Source: JBLHUT01 sp047629975 (GTDB lineage: Bacteria > Pseudomonadota > Alphaproteobacteria > Rhodobacterales > Rhodobacteraceae). Taken from it: a stretch of DNA of 35,437 nt. The notes beneath the pieces were generated by a model. It saw only the letters and a list, made by a program, of their open reading frames with translations, did not search any database and was not told where the DNA came from. Made by a program: the position numbers and the translations under genes. Within the stretch, counting starts at the first letter, position 1. Every line of letters starts with the position of its first letter. The stretch lies in the NCBI GenBank assembly GCA_047629975.1, contig JBLHUT010000006.1, positions 1 to 35,437 on the forward strand, in the 5' to 3' direction. Shown piece by piece: positions 9,196 to 17,155 of this stretch.

Positions 9196-10812
9196 CTATC
9201 TGAAGAACATCGTAAGTTCGGGGAAGAACAAAATCATCATCAAGACGACAAGCTGGATGGCGATAAACGGCATGAAGCCGCGAAAGATATCCGGCAGGGT
9301 GATGTGCGGTGGCGCCACGGATTTCAGATAGAATGCGGCCGGTCCAAAGGGAGGCGACAAAAAGCTGACCTGCATATTGACGCAGAACAAAATCCCGAAC
9401 CAGACCGACACAAAACGCGGATCGGCAACCAGCGGGCTGAACACGCCGATCTCGTTGATGGGCAGTTTCAGCACAATCGGCAGGAATACCGGCATGACCA
9501 GCAAAACGATGCCGACCCAATCCATAAAGGCCCCGAGAAACAGGAAAATGACCATCATCACCATCAACACGCCCAATGTCGGCAGGTCGTAGCCAATGAT
9601 CAGGTTTGCCACATAGGTCGGTCCACCCGCAATCGTATAAGCCCCGGCCAGTGCCGTAGCCCCGAACGTCACCCAGATGATGGTGCCGGTGGATTTGAAC
9701 GTGCGCATCAATGCTTCGCGAACAAGCCGAAGGCTGAATTCGCGCCGCAGAATGATCATGATTATCACGGCAACGGTGCCCATGCCGGCGGCTTCGGTGA
9801 TCCCGGTGATGCCACCATAGATCGAGCCAAGCACCACCCCGACCACGGTCATCGGCGCAAGTAACCCCTTGCCGATATGCCACGCCTTGATCATACGGTC
9901 CGGTTTTACGACAAATATGAGGTACAACAAAAGGGCCACGATAATGGTCGTGCGGGTGATCATCTGCCCCGAAGTCAGGAAAGACGTCCGTTCATCGATC
10001 CGGTCATAATAATGCAAGAACAGCGTCCGACCGATGGTGACTGCCATCACCACAATTCCGATCATCGACAGCAGTGCCGAACCGTAAACACGCTTTGTCG
10101 GGCTGTCCATGTCGCCGGGCGAAGGTTCTGGAAGCGGGGCAAGGGACGGATTTATGCGGGTCCGGACAATGATATACAGAATGTAGCAAGAGGCCAGAAT
10201 CAAGCCTGGCACAAACGCCCCCTTGAACAAAGCATGGATCGAGGTTTCGGTGATCAACCCGTAGAAGATCAGCACGATCGAGGGCGGGATCATCGTGCCA
10301 AGCGACCCGGAAGCACAGATCGTACCGATCGCAAGATTCTGGTCATATCCCAGACGCAGCATCTGTGGCAGGGCGATCAACCCCAGCAGCACGACCTCTC
10401 CGCCGATAATACCCGACATTGCCGCCATGACCACGGCCATCAGCGAGGTGACGATCGCAATGCCGCCACGTGTGCGATTGAGCCAGACCGACATCGAGGT
10501 GTACATATCGCGTGCGATGCCGGATCGCTCCAGTAGGGTGGCCATGAGTATGAATAACGGCACTGATATGAGCACATAATCTGTCGTTAGCCCGTACATG
10601 CGTTGTGCGAGGATATTCATCGGGCCGGTGCCGAAGCTGCCGGTCAGGATACCGTCCCCGAAGCTGAAAGGGTTCCACAGCAATTCCGGCTCGAACTTCA
10701 TGACCATCACGACGACGGCAAGAAACCCCGAGGCAAACCCCAAAGGCATGCCGATAGCCAGAAGCGTGAGCATGCCAAGCAGCACGACGAGCGAGATTGT
10801 TCCGATATCCAT
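9196..10812 (-). CDS. dctM: TRAP transporter large permease (DctM)
   Basis: This is the large membrane subunit of a tripartite ATP-independent periplasmic transporter, which drives uptake of organic acids with the sodium gradient. At 538 residues it belongs to the longer DctM forms often annotated as mannitol/chloroaromatic type, with an extra loop near residues 210-310. Features are FASGFLAVVVMVMKFEP near the start, ASGSLGTMIPPSIVLIFYG (about 161-180) and GAFMDWVGIVLLVMPVFLPIV (about 420-440), all typical. GAGGGAATACCC precedes the ATG. It follows the small permease by 42 bp and precedes the dehydratase gene. Location is the inner membrane. Confidence 0.95.
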   Translation of the reverse strand: MDIGTISLVVLLGMLTLLAIGMPLGFASGFLAVVVMVMKFEPELLWNPFSFGDGILTGSFGTGPMNILAQRMYGLTTDYVLISVPLFILMATLLERSGIARDMYTSMSVWLNRTRGGIAIVTSLMAVVMAAMSGIIGGEVVLLGLIALPQMLRLGYDQNLAIGTICASGSLGTMIPPSIVLIFYGLITETSIHALFKGAFVPGLILASCYILYIIVRTRINPSLAPLPEPSPGDMDSPTKRVYGSALLSMIGIVVMAVTIGRTLFLHYYDRIDERTSFLTSGQMITRTTIIVALLLYLIFVVKPDRMIKAWHIGKGLLAPMTVVGVVLGSIYGGITGITEAAGMGTVAVIIMIILRREFSLRLVREALMRTFKSTGTIIWVTFGATALAGAYTIAGGPTYVANLIIGYDLPTLGVLMVMMVIFLFLGAFMDWVGIVLLVMPVFLPIVLKLPINEIGVFSPLVADPRFVSVWFGILFCVNMQVSFLSPPFGPAAFYLKSVAPPHITLPDIFRGFMPFIAIQLVVLMMILFFPELTMFFR

Positions 10813-10854
10813 GGGTATTCCCTCAATGGGTCTGCGGTTGTGGGGAGGACAGGT

Positions 10855-11448
10855 TTATGTGACGGCTTTCGCGGCGGCCTTGGCTTCTTGAGCAGCCTGC
10901 GCGCGCTTGATCTCTTCGATGTTCAGATCGACCTCGTCTGTGATGTCCGTGGATTCAGACGGACGATTCCAGTCATAGATCAGGTTCGAAATAGCCTGAA
11001 TCGTAACCACTGACAAAGTAAGCAGGATCAAGGGTTTCATCGTTGCGGGAATGGGGGGATCCCACGCAGTGCCGAAACGTTCCCACCGCATGAATTTGGC
11101 ATAGGCTTCGCCGTAACCACCCCAGATCACCGAAAAACAGAAAATCACAAGGCATAGGACCGACAAGATATCAAAAAGCCGTCTTATGCTCAAAGGGGCG
11201 ATGTCATACAGGATGAATATCCGGATGTGACTGCGCTGTTGCATTGCGTAAAGGCCGGAAAACAGATAGATCATTCCGCCCAGCCACAAGGACGCCTCGT
11301 TCACCCAAAGCGTGGGTCTTTCAAAGATATACCGCATGACGACTTCATAGAACATGATCGCCACGATCACTGCGGGAAGGATCATGGCAAGGTGACTGAA
11401 CCGCCATGTAAAGGCATCGACCCAGCCGGTCCGTTCATGTTCAACCAT
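10855..11448 (-). CDS. dctQ: TRAP transporter small permease (DctQ)
   Basis: A 197-residue small membrane subunit with four hydrophobic segments (about residues 14-32, 50-66, 90-112 and 140-160). WVNEASLWLGGMIYLFSGLYAM is the conserved second segment. It pairs with the large subunit to form the membrane part of the TRAP uptake system. The charged C-terminal tail (ITDEVDLNIEEIKRAQAAQEA) is cytoplasmic and Ala/Glu-rich. The gene lies between the binding-protein gene, from which it is separated by a hairpin with a T-run, and the large permease gene. Confidence 0.92.
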   Translation of the reverse strand: MVEHERTGWVDAFTWRFSHLAMILPAVIVAIMFYEVVMRYIFERPTLWVNEASLWLGGMIYLFSGLYAMQQRSHIRIFILYDIAPLSIRRLFDILSVLCLVIFCFSVIWGGYGEAYAKFMRWERFGTAWDPPIPATMKPLILLTLSVVTIQAISNLIYDWNRPSESTDITDEVDLNIEEIKRAQAAQEAKAAAKAVT

Positions 11449-11481
11449 GTTGTGTCCTTTTGCATGCGTTGCGTGCCGCGT

Positions 11482-11512
11482 AAAAAACGCAGGGCCGCAT
11501 GCGGCCCTGCGT
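11482..11512 (-). terminator. Attenuator/terminator between dctP and dctQ
   Basis: Two perfect 12-bp arms (ACGCAGGGCCGC and GCGGCCCTGCGT, 11487-11512) are separated by AT. On the minus strand they are followed by TTTTTT (the A-run at 11482-11487 on the plus strand). This is a textbook Rho-independent terminator, located 19 bp after the binding-protein stop and 38 bp before the small permease start. As the permease genes have no obvious promoter of their own, it probably acts as a partial terminator that keeps binding protein in excess. Confidence 0.85.
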
Positions 11513-11531
11513 CAGAAACTATCAAGTGCGA

Positions 11532-12569
11532 TTACTCGGAAACAAGCCCGAGCTGGGTCAGGTACGCGATATGCGACGCAACCAGTGCTTCTGCCTCGGG
11601 AGAGGTTGCAAACTCGGGCCATGTGGCCTGTGCTGCATTCCGGAATTCCTGAAGGTCTTCTGGAGCCCACTCGGACAAGGTGACGCCCTGAGCACGCAGT
11701 TCGGCGGCGGCTTCGGCATTCTTTTTCTCGAAGGTCAGTGCTGTGCGCAACGCAAGCGCTTCCATAGCGACGGTCATAATGCGCTGATGGGCTTCGGGCA
11801 TCGCGTCCCAACGGGTCTTGTTGCACGCAAGGTGATCCGATGGCATCGAGTGGAAGCCGGGGAAGTTGGCATATTTTACAATGTCATACAGACCCAGACC
11901 AACGTTATTGGCCAGACCGGACGCATCCGCACCGTCAATGATGCCGGTTTCCAGCGCGGTAAAGATCTCGGTGAAGTCCATCACGATAGGCTTCGCGCCG
12001 AGCTTTTCGAAAATCTTTGTTTCCATGCCGGGGGGGGAGCGGAATTTCCAGTCTTTGAAATCGGCCACTTTGGTGATCGGCTTGCTGGAGGCAAAGCTCT
12101 CCTGACCGTAAACCCACCAACCAATCAGCTCCATGCCGTACTTGTTGTAAAGTGGCGCCGCAGCTTCGCGACCACCGCCAAAATAGAGCCAGCTAAGCTG
12201 CTGATAGGGGGTCGCATAGCCGCCCATGATATCGCCTACAAACTGGAATGCAGGGTTTTTACCGGTCTGATAGCCAGCACCGGTCATGTCGCAATCCAGA
12301 ATGCCGGTTGCTGCGGCGTCGAATGTCTCAACCGATTTGACGACCGCGGCCGAATAGAACATCTCGATTTCGATGCTGCCACCGGACATCAGCTGCACAT
12401 CTTCGATATACTGCGCCGCCAGCTTGCCGGAAACCGTTTCGGGAGCGTAATGGGTCTGAATGCGCAGTTTCGTGGTTTCGCTGTGCGACGCGGCGAATGC
12501 GGTCATTGCGGTGCCTGCTGTAAGCGCGGCAACGGCAGCCGCAGTAGCGGCTTTTCTTACAAACTTCAT
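11532..12569 (-). CDS. dctP: TRAP transporter substrate-binding protein (DctP family)
   Basis: A 345-residue periplasmic binding protein that captures an organic acid for the TRAP permease. The signal peptide is clear: MKFVRKAATAAAVAALTAG, then TAMTAFA with cleavage near residues 26-27. The ligand-binding Arg is probably in WKFRSPPG (about residue 174), followed by FTEIFTALETGIIDGAD, which is conserved in the family. Overall it looks like the TakP/mannitol-chloroaromatic branch, whose members often bind 2-keto or hydroxy acids. I chose the ATG at 12569 because GGGAGGACACTC stands just before it; a longer frame reaching 12674 lacks this and would bury the signal peptide. It is first in the operon. 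Confidence 0.94.
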   Translation of the reverse strand: MKFVRKAATAAAVAALTAGTAMTAFAASHSETTKLRIQTHYAPETVSGKLAAQYIEDVQLMSGGSIEIEMFYSAAVVKSVETFDAAATGILDCDMTGAGYQTGKNPAFQFVGDIMGGYATPYQQLSWLYFGGGREAAAPLYNKYGMELIGWWVYGQESFASSKPITKVADFKDWKFRSPPGMETKIFEKLGAKPIVMDFTEIFTALETGIIDGADASGLANNVGLGLYDIVKYANFPGFHSMPSDHLACNKTRWDAMPEAHQRIMTVAMEALALRTALTFEKKNAEAAAELRAQGVTLSEWAPEDLQEFRNAAQATWPEFATSPEAEALVASHIAYLTQLGLVSE

Positions 12570-12606
12570 GAGTGTCCTCCCAGACATTTTAGTGTTCGCC
12601 AATCTT

Positions 12607-12626
12607 ACAGTGGTTGAACCCACTGT
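12607..12626. promoter_or_regulatory. Palindrome in the dctP leader (candidate operator)
   Basis: ACAGTGG - 6 nt - CCACTGT is a perfect 7-bp inverted repeat, 38 bp upstream of the dctP start codon. Its size and symmetry fit a dimeric repressor site (GntR or LacI type), but it could also form a leader hairpin. No regulator gene lies beside it. Confidence 0.4.
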
Positions 12627-12645
12627 CCTGCTAGCGCTGACACCG

Positions 12646-12674
12646 ACGATAGCGATAGGAATTTTCGGGAGCAA
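12646..12674 (-). promoter_or_regulatory. Candidate sigma-70 promoter of the TRAP/dehydratase operon
   Basis: On the minus strand TTGCTC (12674-12669) and TATCGT (12651-12646) are separated by 17 nt. Start of transcription near 12639 would place the 12607-12626 palindrome just downstream. Two more palindromes, AGAAATTTCT (12674-12683) and AAATCTA-A-TAGATTT (12685-12699), lie at and upstream of the -35 box. The match is moderate and was judged by eye. Confidence 0.3.
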
Positions 12675-12820
12675 GAAATTTCTGAAATCTAATAGATTTT
12701 AAAAAATATCCCTGCATGAATCGGGGCGTTGCGCTGAAAATTAACGCTCCAAGTGGGGCGTCGTTCGTGTGACGGGCGCGTACGAAACGTGGTGCCGAAG
12801 CTCGGAGGGTCATCCAGTGC

Positions 12821-13708
12821 CTATTCCGGCAATCCGTTTTGTCGTTTCAATTCAAGATAGAGGCCGGAATGGTCGCGGTCGCCGCCATTCATTTGCGTGC
12901 AAAAGGTTTCGAACCGGTCACGGATATGCTGTGTCACGGGCAGTTTCAGATCCAGATGGGCAGCCTCGTTCAGCACGTTGTCCAGGTCCTTGAGCTGGAA
13001 TTTGCTGAGCCCGCCGGGGACGAAATCGCCGTCGGTCATGCGTGCACCGTGTTGTTGTAAAATTACACTGTCTGCAAAGCCGCCTTTCAGGGCGGCACGC
13101 ACGGCGTGAGGATCGGCACCGCCTTTTTCGACCAGAAGCATGGCCTCGGCCACCGCGCCGATGGTCACCGCGACAATCGTCTGGTTGGCCAGTTTCGAAA
13201 GCTGTCCGGTACCGCTTGGCCCCACATGAACGGGCCGTCCCATCGCACAAAAGACATCGTGCGCGGTCTCGAACACGGCAGCAGAACCGCCGACCATAAT
13301 GGCAAGCGAGGCGGCTTCGGCGCCTTTTGTGCCACCCGAAACAGGCGCGTCAAGATGTCCGAACCCTGCTTTGGCAAGAAAGGCCGATTGGGCGCGGGCC
13401 TCTTCGGGTTTGATGCTGGACATATCCAGCCAAACCGCGCCCGCAGGCAACGCGGCCAACACATCAGGGTTGGTGATCAGCGCCCCTGTCGCCTGTCCGT
13501 CACTCAGCATTGTCAGAACGAAGTCTGCACCGGCAACGGCGTCTTGGGGCGTTTGTGCGCCTGTAGCACCGGCCTCTATAAGGGCTGCGGCCTTTTCGGG
13601 GCTGCGGTTCCAGACAGTAAGGCTGTGCCCCGCTGCGATCAGGTTAAGGCCCATGCGTGCGCCCATCAGCCCGGTTCCCAAAAGTGCGATCTTGCGTGAA
13701 GTCACCAT
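12821..13708 (-). CDS. NAD(P)-dependent beta-hydroxyacid dehydrogenase (3-hydroxyisobutyrate dehydrogenase family)
   Basis: A 295-residue oxidoreductase with Rossmann motif LLGTGLMGARMG (residues 9-20), the canonical substrate motif DAPVSGGTKGAEAASL (121 on) and catalytic K172 in KLANQ. It is thus the standard GarR/MmsB type, unlike the GRT-bearing paralogue at 6622-7509. It would act on a 3-hydroxy acid such as 3-hydroxyisobutyrate, D-glycerate/tartronate semialdehyde or a related compound. It is transcribed toward the TRAP operon but is separated from dctP by about 250 bp with its own regulatory features, so it may be a separate unit. It is divergent from the FAH-family hydrolase, with 170 bp between the starts, suggesting shared control. 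Confidence 0.9.
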   Translation of the reverse strand: MVTSRKIALLGTGLMGARMGLNLIAAGHSLTVWNRSPEKAAALIEAGATGAQTPQDAVAGADFVLTMLSDGQATGALITNPDVLAALPAGAVWLDMSSIKPEEARAQSAFLAKAGFGHLDAPVSGGTKGAEAASLAIMVGGSAAVFETAHDVFCAMGRPVHVGPSGTGQLSKLANQTIVAVTIGAVAEAMLLVEKGGADPHAVRAALKGGFADSVILQQHGARMTDGDFVPGGLSKFQLKDLDNVLNEAAHLDLKLPVTQHIRDRFETFCTQMNGGDRDHSGLYLELKRQNGLPE

Positions 13709-13796
13709 CTAGCCATCCTTTTTATGCGCGTCCCCGCAAGTCTATAGCCGAAAATGCGGTTCTGTCATGCGCTAACGTACGTGTGCGAAACCGTTC

Positions 13797-13826
13797 TTGA
13801 CGCGTGACCCTTTGGCAAATCATAAC
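13797..13826 (+). promoter_or_regulatory. Candidate promoter of the hydrolase/dehydrogenase pair
   Basis: TTGACG (13797-13802) is followed after 17 nt by TCATAA (or after 18 nt by CATAAC), with the next start codon about 53 bp downstream. The -35 is near consensus and the -10 is weak. It was found by eye in the 170-bp divergent gap. Confidence 0.35.
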
Positions 13827-13878
13827 GGTCAAGGGCGCGGGCTTTTGGCTGCGCAGAGGAAATCGAGGACATCAGAAC

Positions 13879-14727
13879 ATGAAACTGCTACGTTATGGCG
13901 CCATTGGCGCAGAGAAACCGGGGCTGTTGGACGACAGTGGAACGTTGCGCGACCTGAGCGGGTTGGTGGCGGATATCACGGGCGAAAGTCTGGGCGATGC
14001 GACCCTCGAAATGCTGCGTGGTGTCGATCCGAGGACCTTGCCAGAGGTGACAGGCACGCCGCGCATCGGGGCGTGCGTTGGAAATATCGGCAAGTTTTTG
14101 TGCATCGGGTTGAATTATTCCGATCACGCAGCGGAATCCGGTATGGCAATTCCCGAACATCCGATCCTGTTTTTCAAGGCGAGTTCGGCTGTGGTCGGGC
14201 CCAATGACGATGTGTCCATGCCGCGCGGCTCTACGGCGACGGATTGGGAAGTCGAGTTGGGGGTGGTCATCGGTTCGACCTGTAAATATGTCTCAGAGGA
14301 CGCGGCATTGGCTCATGTGGCGGGCTATTGCGTGATCAACGACGTCTCGGAGCGGAACTTCCAGATGCACCTTTCGGGTCAGTGGACCAAGGGTAAGTCG
14401 TGTGACACCTTCGGGCCGACGGGGCCGTGGCTTGTCACCCGCGACGAGGTGCCTGACGTGCAGAACCTGAGCATGTCTCTGGATGTGAACGGCACGCGGA
14501 TGCAGACCGGATCAACGCAGACAATGATCTTTAGCGTTGCAAAGATCGTCTCGCATTTATCGCAACTTATGACGTTGCATCCGGGCGATGTGATCAGCAC
14601 CGGCACACCTCCGGGTGTGGGGATGGGCATGAAACCCGCGCCGGTCTATCTGAAAAAAGGCGATGTGATGGAGCTGACCATCGAGGGGCTGGGCCATCAG
14701 CGCCAAACCGTTACAGAGGATGTGTGA
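13879..14727 (+). CDS. Fumarylacetoacetate hydrolase-family protein (2,4-diketo acid hydrolase-like)
   Basis: A 282-residue FAH-superfamily enzyme, a group that uses a bound divalent metal to cut C-C bonds in beta-diketo acids. The family core is clear: FLCIGLNYSDHAAESG (about residues 74-89), the metal-site stretch DWEVELGVVIG (about 123-133), NDVSERNFQ, GKSCDTFGPTGPW and STGTPPGVGMG. Such sequences are often annotated ureidoglycolate lyase, but this form closely resembles 2,4-diketo-3-deoxy-L-fuconate or -rhamnonate hydrolases, which release pyruvate plus a hydroxy acid. The start at 13879 follows GAGGACATCAGAAC; an upstream in-frame ATG at 13804 adds a poorly conserved tail. The next gene begins immediately after the stop (TGAATG), so the two form an operon. 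Confidence 0.9.
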   Translation: MKLLRYGAIGAEKPGLLDDSGTLRDLSGLVADITGESLGDATLEMLRGVDPRTLPEVTGTPRIGACVGNIGKFLCIGLNYSDHAAESGMAIPEHPILFFKASSAVVGPNDDVSMPRGSTATDWEVELGVVIGSTCKYVSEDAALAHVAGYCVINDVSERNFQMHLSGQWTKGKSCDTFGPTGPWLVTRDEVPDVQNLSMSLDVNGTRMQTGSTQTMIFSVAKIVSHLSQLMTLHPGDVISTGTPPGVGMGMKPAPVYLKKGDVMELTIEGLGHQRQTVTEDV

Positions 14728-15678
14728 ATGACTGATCTTTTGTTGGTCGGAGGGGCTACGGACTCCATGCTCGCGCGTTTGGAGGCCCGGTTCAAGGTGC
14801 ACCGGATGTCTGCGATGTCCGACCCTGCGGCGTGGCTCCAAGAGCACGGCGCGGGCGTGGAATATGTGGCAACCAACGGGGCCGACGGGATAAAACCCGA
14901 AATCATGGCGGCCCTGCCGAACCTGAAAGTCATCAGTGGCTACGGCGTCGGTTACGATGCTGTCGACACGACAGAAGCGGTGCGGCGCGGGATCATCGTG
15001 ACCCACACGCCAAATGTGCTCAATGCCGAGGTGGCAACCACTGCGGTAATGTTGATGCTGGCGTGTTACCGCAATCTGGTCACCGATGATGCCTATGTTC
15101 GGGCGGGCAAGTGGGAGGCGCAGGGCAATGCGCCGTTGACGCGTTCCGCCGACGCGCGCACGGTGGGTATTCTTGGTCTGGGGCGTATCGGGCAGGCGAT
15201 TGCTGACAAGCTGGCCCCGTTCGATACGACCATCGTGTATCACTCCCGCAGCAAAAAGGACGTGACCTATCAGTATTACGACAGCCTTGTTGAGATGGCC
15301 GCGGCGGTGGATGTGCTTATTTGTATCACGCCGGGCGGGCCGTCTACCTACCGGATTGTCAATGACGAGGTGATGAACGCGCTGGGCCCCGAGGGGACTT
15401 TGATCAACGTTAGTCGCGGCTCGGTGGTTGACGAGACGGCACTGGTTGCGGCCCTTCAAGAGGGGCGGCTGGGCTATGCCGGACTGGATGTTTTCGAACA
15501 CGAGCCAAAGGTGCCCGAGGCATTGTTCGGGATGCCGAATGTTGTGTTGCTGCCGCATGTCGGCAGTGCAACGGTGGAAACGCGTGCGGCAATGGGCGAT
15601 CTGACGGTTGATAACCTGTTGCAGCATCTGGACAGCGGCACGGTTATCAGTGCGGTGCCGGAATGTGCGCATTTGTGA
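14728..15678 (+). CDS. D-2-hydroxyacid dehydrogenase (glyoxylate/hydroxypyruvate reductase-like)
   Basis: A 316-residue NAD(P)-dependent D-isomer-specific 2-hydroxyacid dehydrogenase. The nucleotide-binding motif is GILGLGRIGQAIA (residues 147-159). The catalytic triad is R230 in NVSRGSVVDE, E259 in LDVFEHEP and H277 in LLPHVGSAT. It would interconvert a 2-keto acid and a D-2-hydroxy acid, such as glyoxylate/glycolate, hydroxypyruvate/glycerate or pyruvate/lactate. It begins directly at the stop of the FAH-family gene, so it plausibly handles the hydroxy acid or keto acid released by that hydrolase. That link is inference. A hairpin terminator follows. Confidence 0.92.
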   Translation: MTDLLLVGGATDSMLARLEARFKVHRMSAMSDPAAWLQEHGAGVEYVATNGADGIKPEIMAALPNLKVISGYGVGYDAVDTTEAVRRGIIVTHTPNVLNAEVATTAVMLMLACYRNLVTDDAYVRAGKWEAQGNAPLTRSADARTVGILGLGRIGQAIADKLAPFDTTIVYHSRSKKDVTYQYYDSLVEMAAAVDVLICITPGGPSTYRIVNDEVMNALGPEGTLINVSRGSVVDETALVAALQEGRLGYAGLDVFEHEPKVPEALFGMPNVVLLPHVGSATVETRAAMGDLTVDNLLQHLDSGTVISAVPECAHL

Positions 15679-15694
15679 GACTTTGAAGACGTGT

Positions 15695-15718
15695 CCCGAC
15701 GGCCAAACGGTCGTCGGG
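15695..15718. terminator. Bidirectional terminator between convergent genes
   Basis: A 10-bp stem (CCCGACGGCC / GGTCGTCGGG, one G-T pair) with an AAAC loop lies in the 43-bp gap between the dehydrogenase (plus) and the histidine kinase (minus). It has no strong T-run in either direction. Confidence 0.65.
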
Positions 15719-15721
15719 GTG

Positions 15722-17155
15722 TCAGACCGGTAACCTGCGGGCGATTTGTACCGTTGCGCGCAGGCCGGTGTCCTCGTTCGTAAGCTTGAGTGCGCCGCCA
15801 TGAATGCCGATGATCTCGGTTGCGATTGCAAGGCCCAACCCAGCCCCACGAGAGGTATGGGCACGCTGGCCGCGCACAAAGGGCAACATGACCTGAGCAA
15901 TCTGATCGGCCGGAATGCCCGGGCCGTCGTCCAGAATGGCAACGCGCAACATATCCGCACTGGACGGCAGAACGATCACACGTGCGCGGGTGCCATACTT
16001 CAACGCGTTATCGATCAGATTTGAAAAGGCCCGCCGCAGTTTATCAGGTTGGCCTTGCATCATGCTTTCCGCGCCTGATGGCACGCGGATGTTGCCGGTG
16101 CGCCCGAAAACCGACGCCGGAGTCTCGATCTCGATATCGGTTGGTACTTCGATCCGGACGTCTTTTCCGACGTCGGCATAATCATCCACAAGGCTTTCCA
16201 GAAGCGCGGTCAACGAAAACCGGTGGTGTTGTTCGGGGCGGGTCCGGATGCTCAACAGATCAAGCGCCCCGTCCACGATGCCCGAAATATCATCCAGATC
16301 GGCCGTGAATTTGGCCTGGAACTTAGGATCTTCAAGCAACTCGTTGCGCAGCCGCATGCGGGTGACGGGGGTGCGCAGGTCATGGGAGATGGCTGCAAGT
16401 CCGCGGATGCGCTCGTCCTGATCGGTTCGGAACTGCTCGTTGAGCTGCTCGATGTGATCGGCCACCAGAACGGCCTCGCTGGAGGCCAAAGGACCAAGCC
16501 GCAGGGGCAGGTCTTTTGGGGCGGCAAGCCGTTGAAACGGGGCGGCAAGGTTGACTGCCATCGGAATAATGGCCGCAAGAATAGCCAGAAAAATGCCAAG
16601 GCCGGCCAGCAATGTGCGTGTCTCGCCGGGGCGTGCGCGCCAGATGTCTGGCGCGGTGATGGTCACGACCCCGTCATCGCCGGTGAAAACAATCAGACTG
16701 GCGGCAAGGTCCTGACGGGCAATATTGCGGGCCAGCACGCCCAGTCGGGTGGCGGCATCCACATCGCCGGGCGGTTTTCCCAGCAAATCCGGCAAGGGAG
16801 GCGCAGAAGTAAATGCCGCCGCCGCGCGGTAGCGTACGCCGTTCAGGGTCAGGATGAACGGGCGGGTTTGCATCGCGGGTTGCGCGGCAAACGTATCGCT
16901 CAGGGCGACCTTGAATGGGGGGGCTGCGGGGGCCGGGTGATTGCTGGCCGCGGCCTCGATCAGGTAGAGCAGGCTGTGGCCCGAGTTTTCCGCAATTTTC
17001 AGGGCCGTGCGGCGCTCGAACAGTGTGGAGGCCGTCCATGCAGCGACCAACCCTCCTAACAAAAACGCCGCCAGCACAAGAAACGGCAGGCGCTGTGACA
17101 GCGCGCGCGGAAACCAGCCGACAATCCGTTCCGACAGCACCTGCAAACGGGTCAA
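15722..17155 (-). CDS. Sensor histidine kinase (EnvZ/GtrS-like)
   Basis: A 477-residue membrane sensor kinase. Membrane segments at about residues 23-44 and 181-203 enclose a periplasmic sensor region of about 135 residues; a HAMP-like linker follows. The phospho-accepting histidine is H258 in AAISHDLRTPVTRMR. The ATPase domain has the N box NLIDNALKYG (379-388), G1 DDGPGIP (409-415) and G2 GAGLGLAI (437-444). The first codon is probably the TTG at 17155, overlapping the regulator's stop as TTGA; a GTG at 17140 is an alternative. It is co-transcribed with the response regulator and faces the sugar ABC importer across the regulator's promoter, so it may sense the imported sugar or a metabolite of it. 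Confidence 0.92.
   Translation of the reverse strand: MTRLQVLSERIVGWFPRALSQRLPFLVLAAFLLGGLVAAWTASTLFERRTALKIAENSGHSLLYLIEAAASNHPAPAAPPFKVALSDTFAAQPAMQTRPFILTLNGVRYRAAAAFTSAPPLPDLLGKPPGDVDAATRLGVLARNIARQDLAASLIVFTGDDGVVTITAPDIWRARPGETRTLLAGLGIFLAILAAIIPMAVNLAAPFQRLAAPKDLPLRLGPLASSEAVLVADHIEQLNEQFRTDQDERIRGLAAISHDLRTPVTRMRLRNELLEDPKFQAKFTADLDDISGIVDGALDLLSIRTRPEQHHRFSLTALLESLVDDYADVGKDVRIEVPTDIEIETPASVFGRTGNIRVPSGAESMMQGQPDKLRRAFSNLIDNALKYGTRARVIVLPSSADMLRVAILDDGPGIPADQIAQVMLPFVRGQRAHTSRGAGLGLAIATEIIGIHGGALKLTNEDTGLRATVQIARRLPV

Noticed and set aside
14557..15960. 467-codon open frame on the minus strand
   Set aside because: Antisense to the FAH hydrolase and 2-hydroxyacid dehydrogenase genes, with no recognisable motif.
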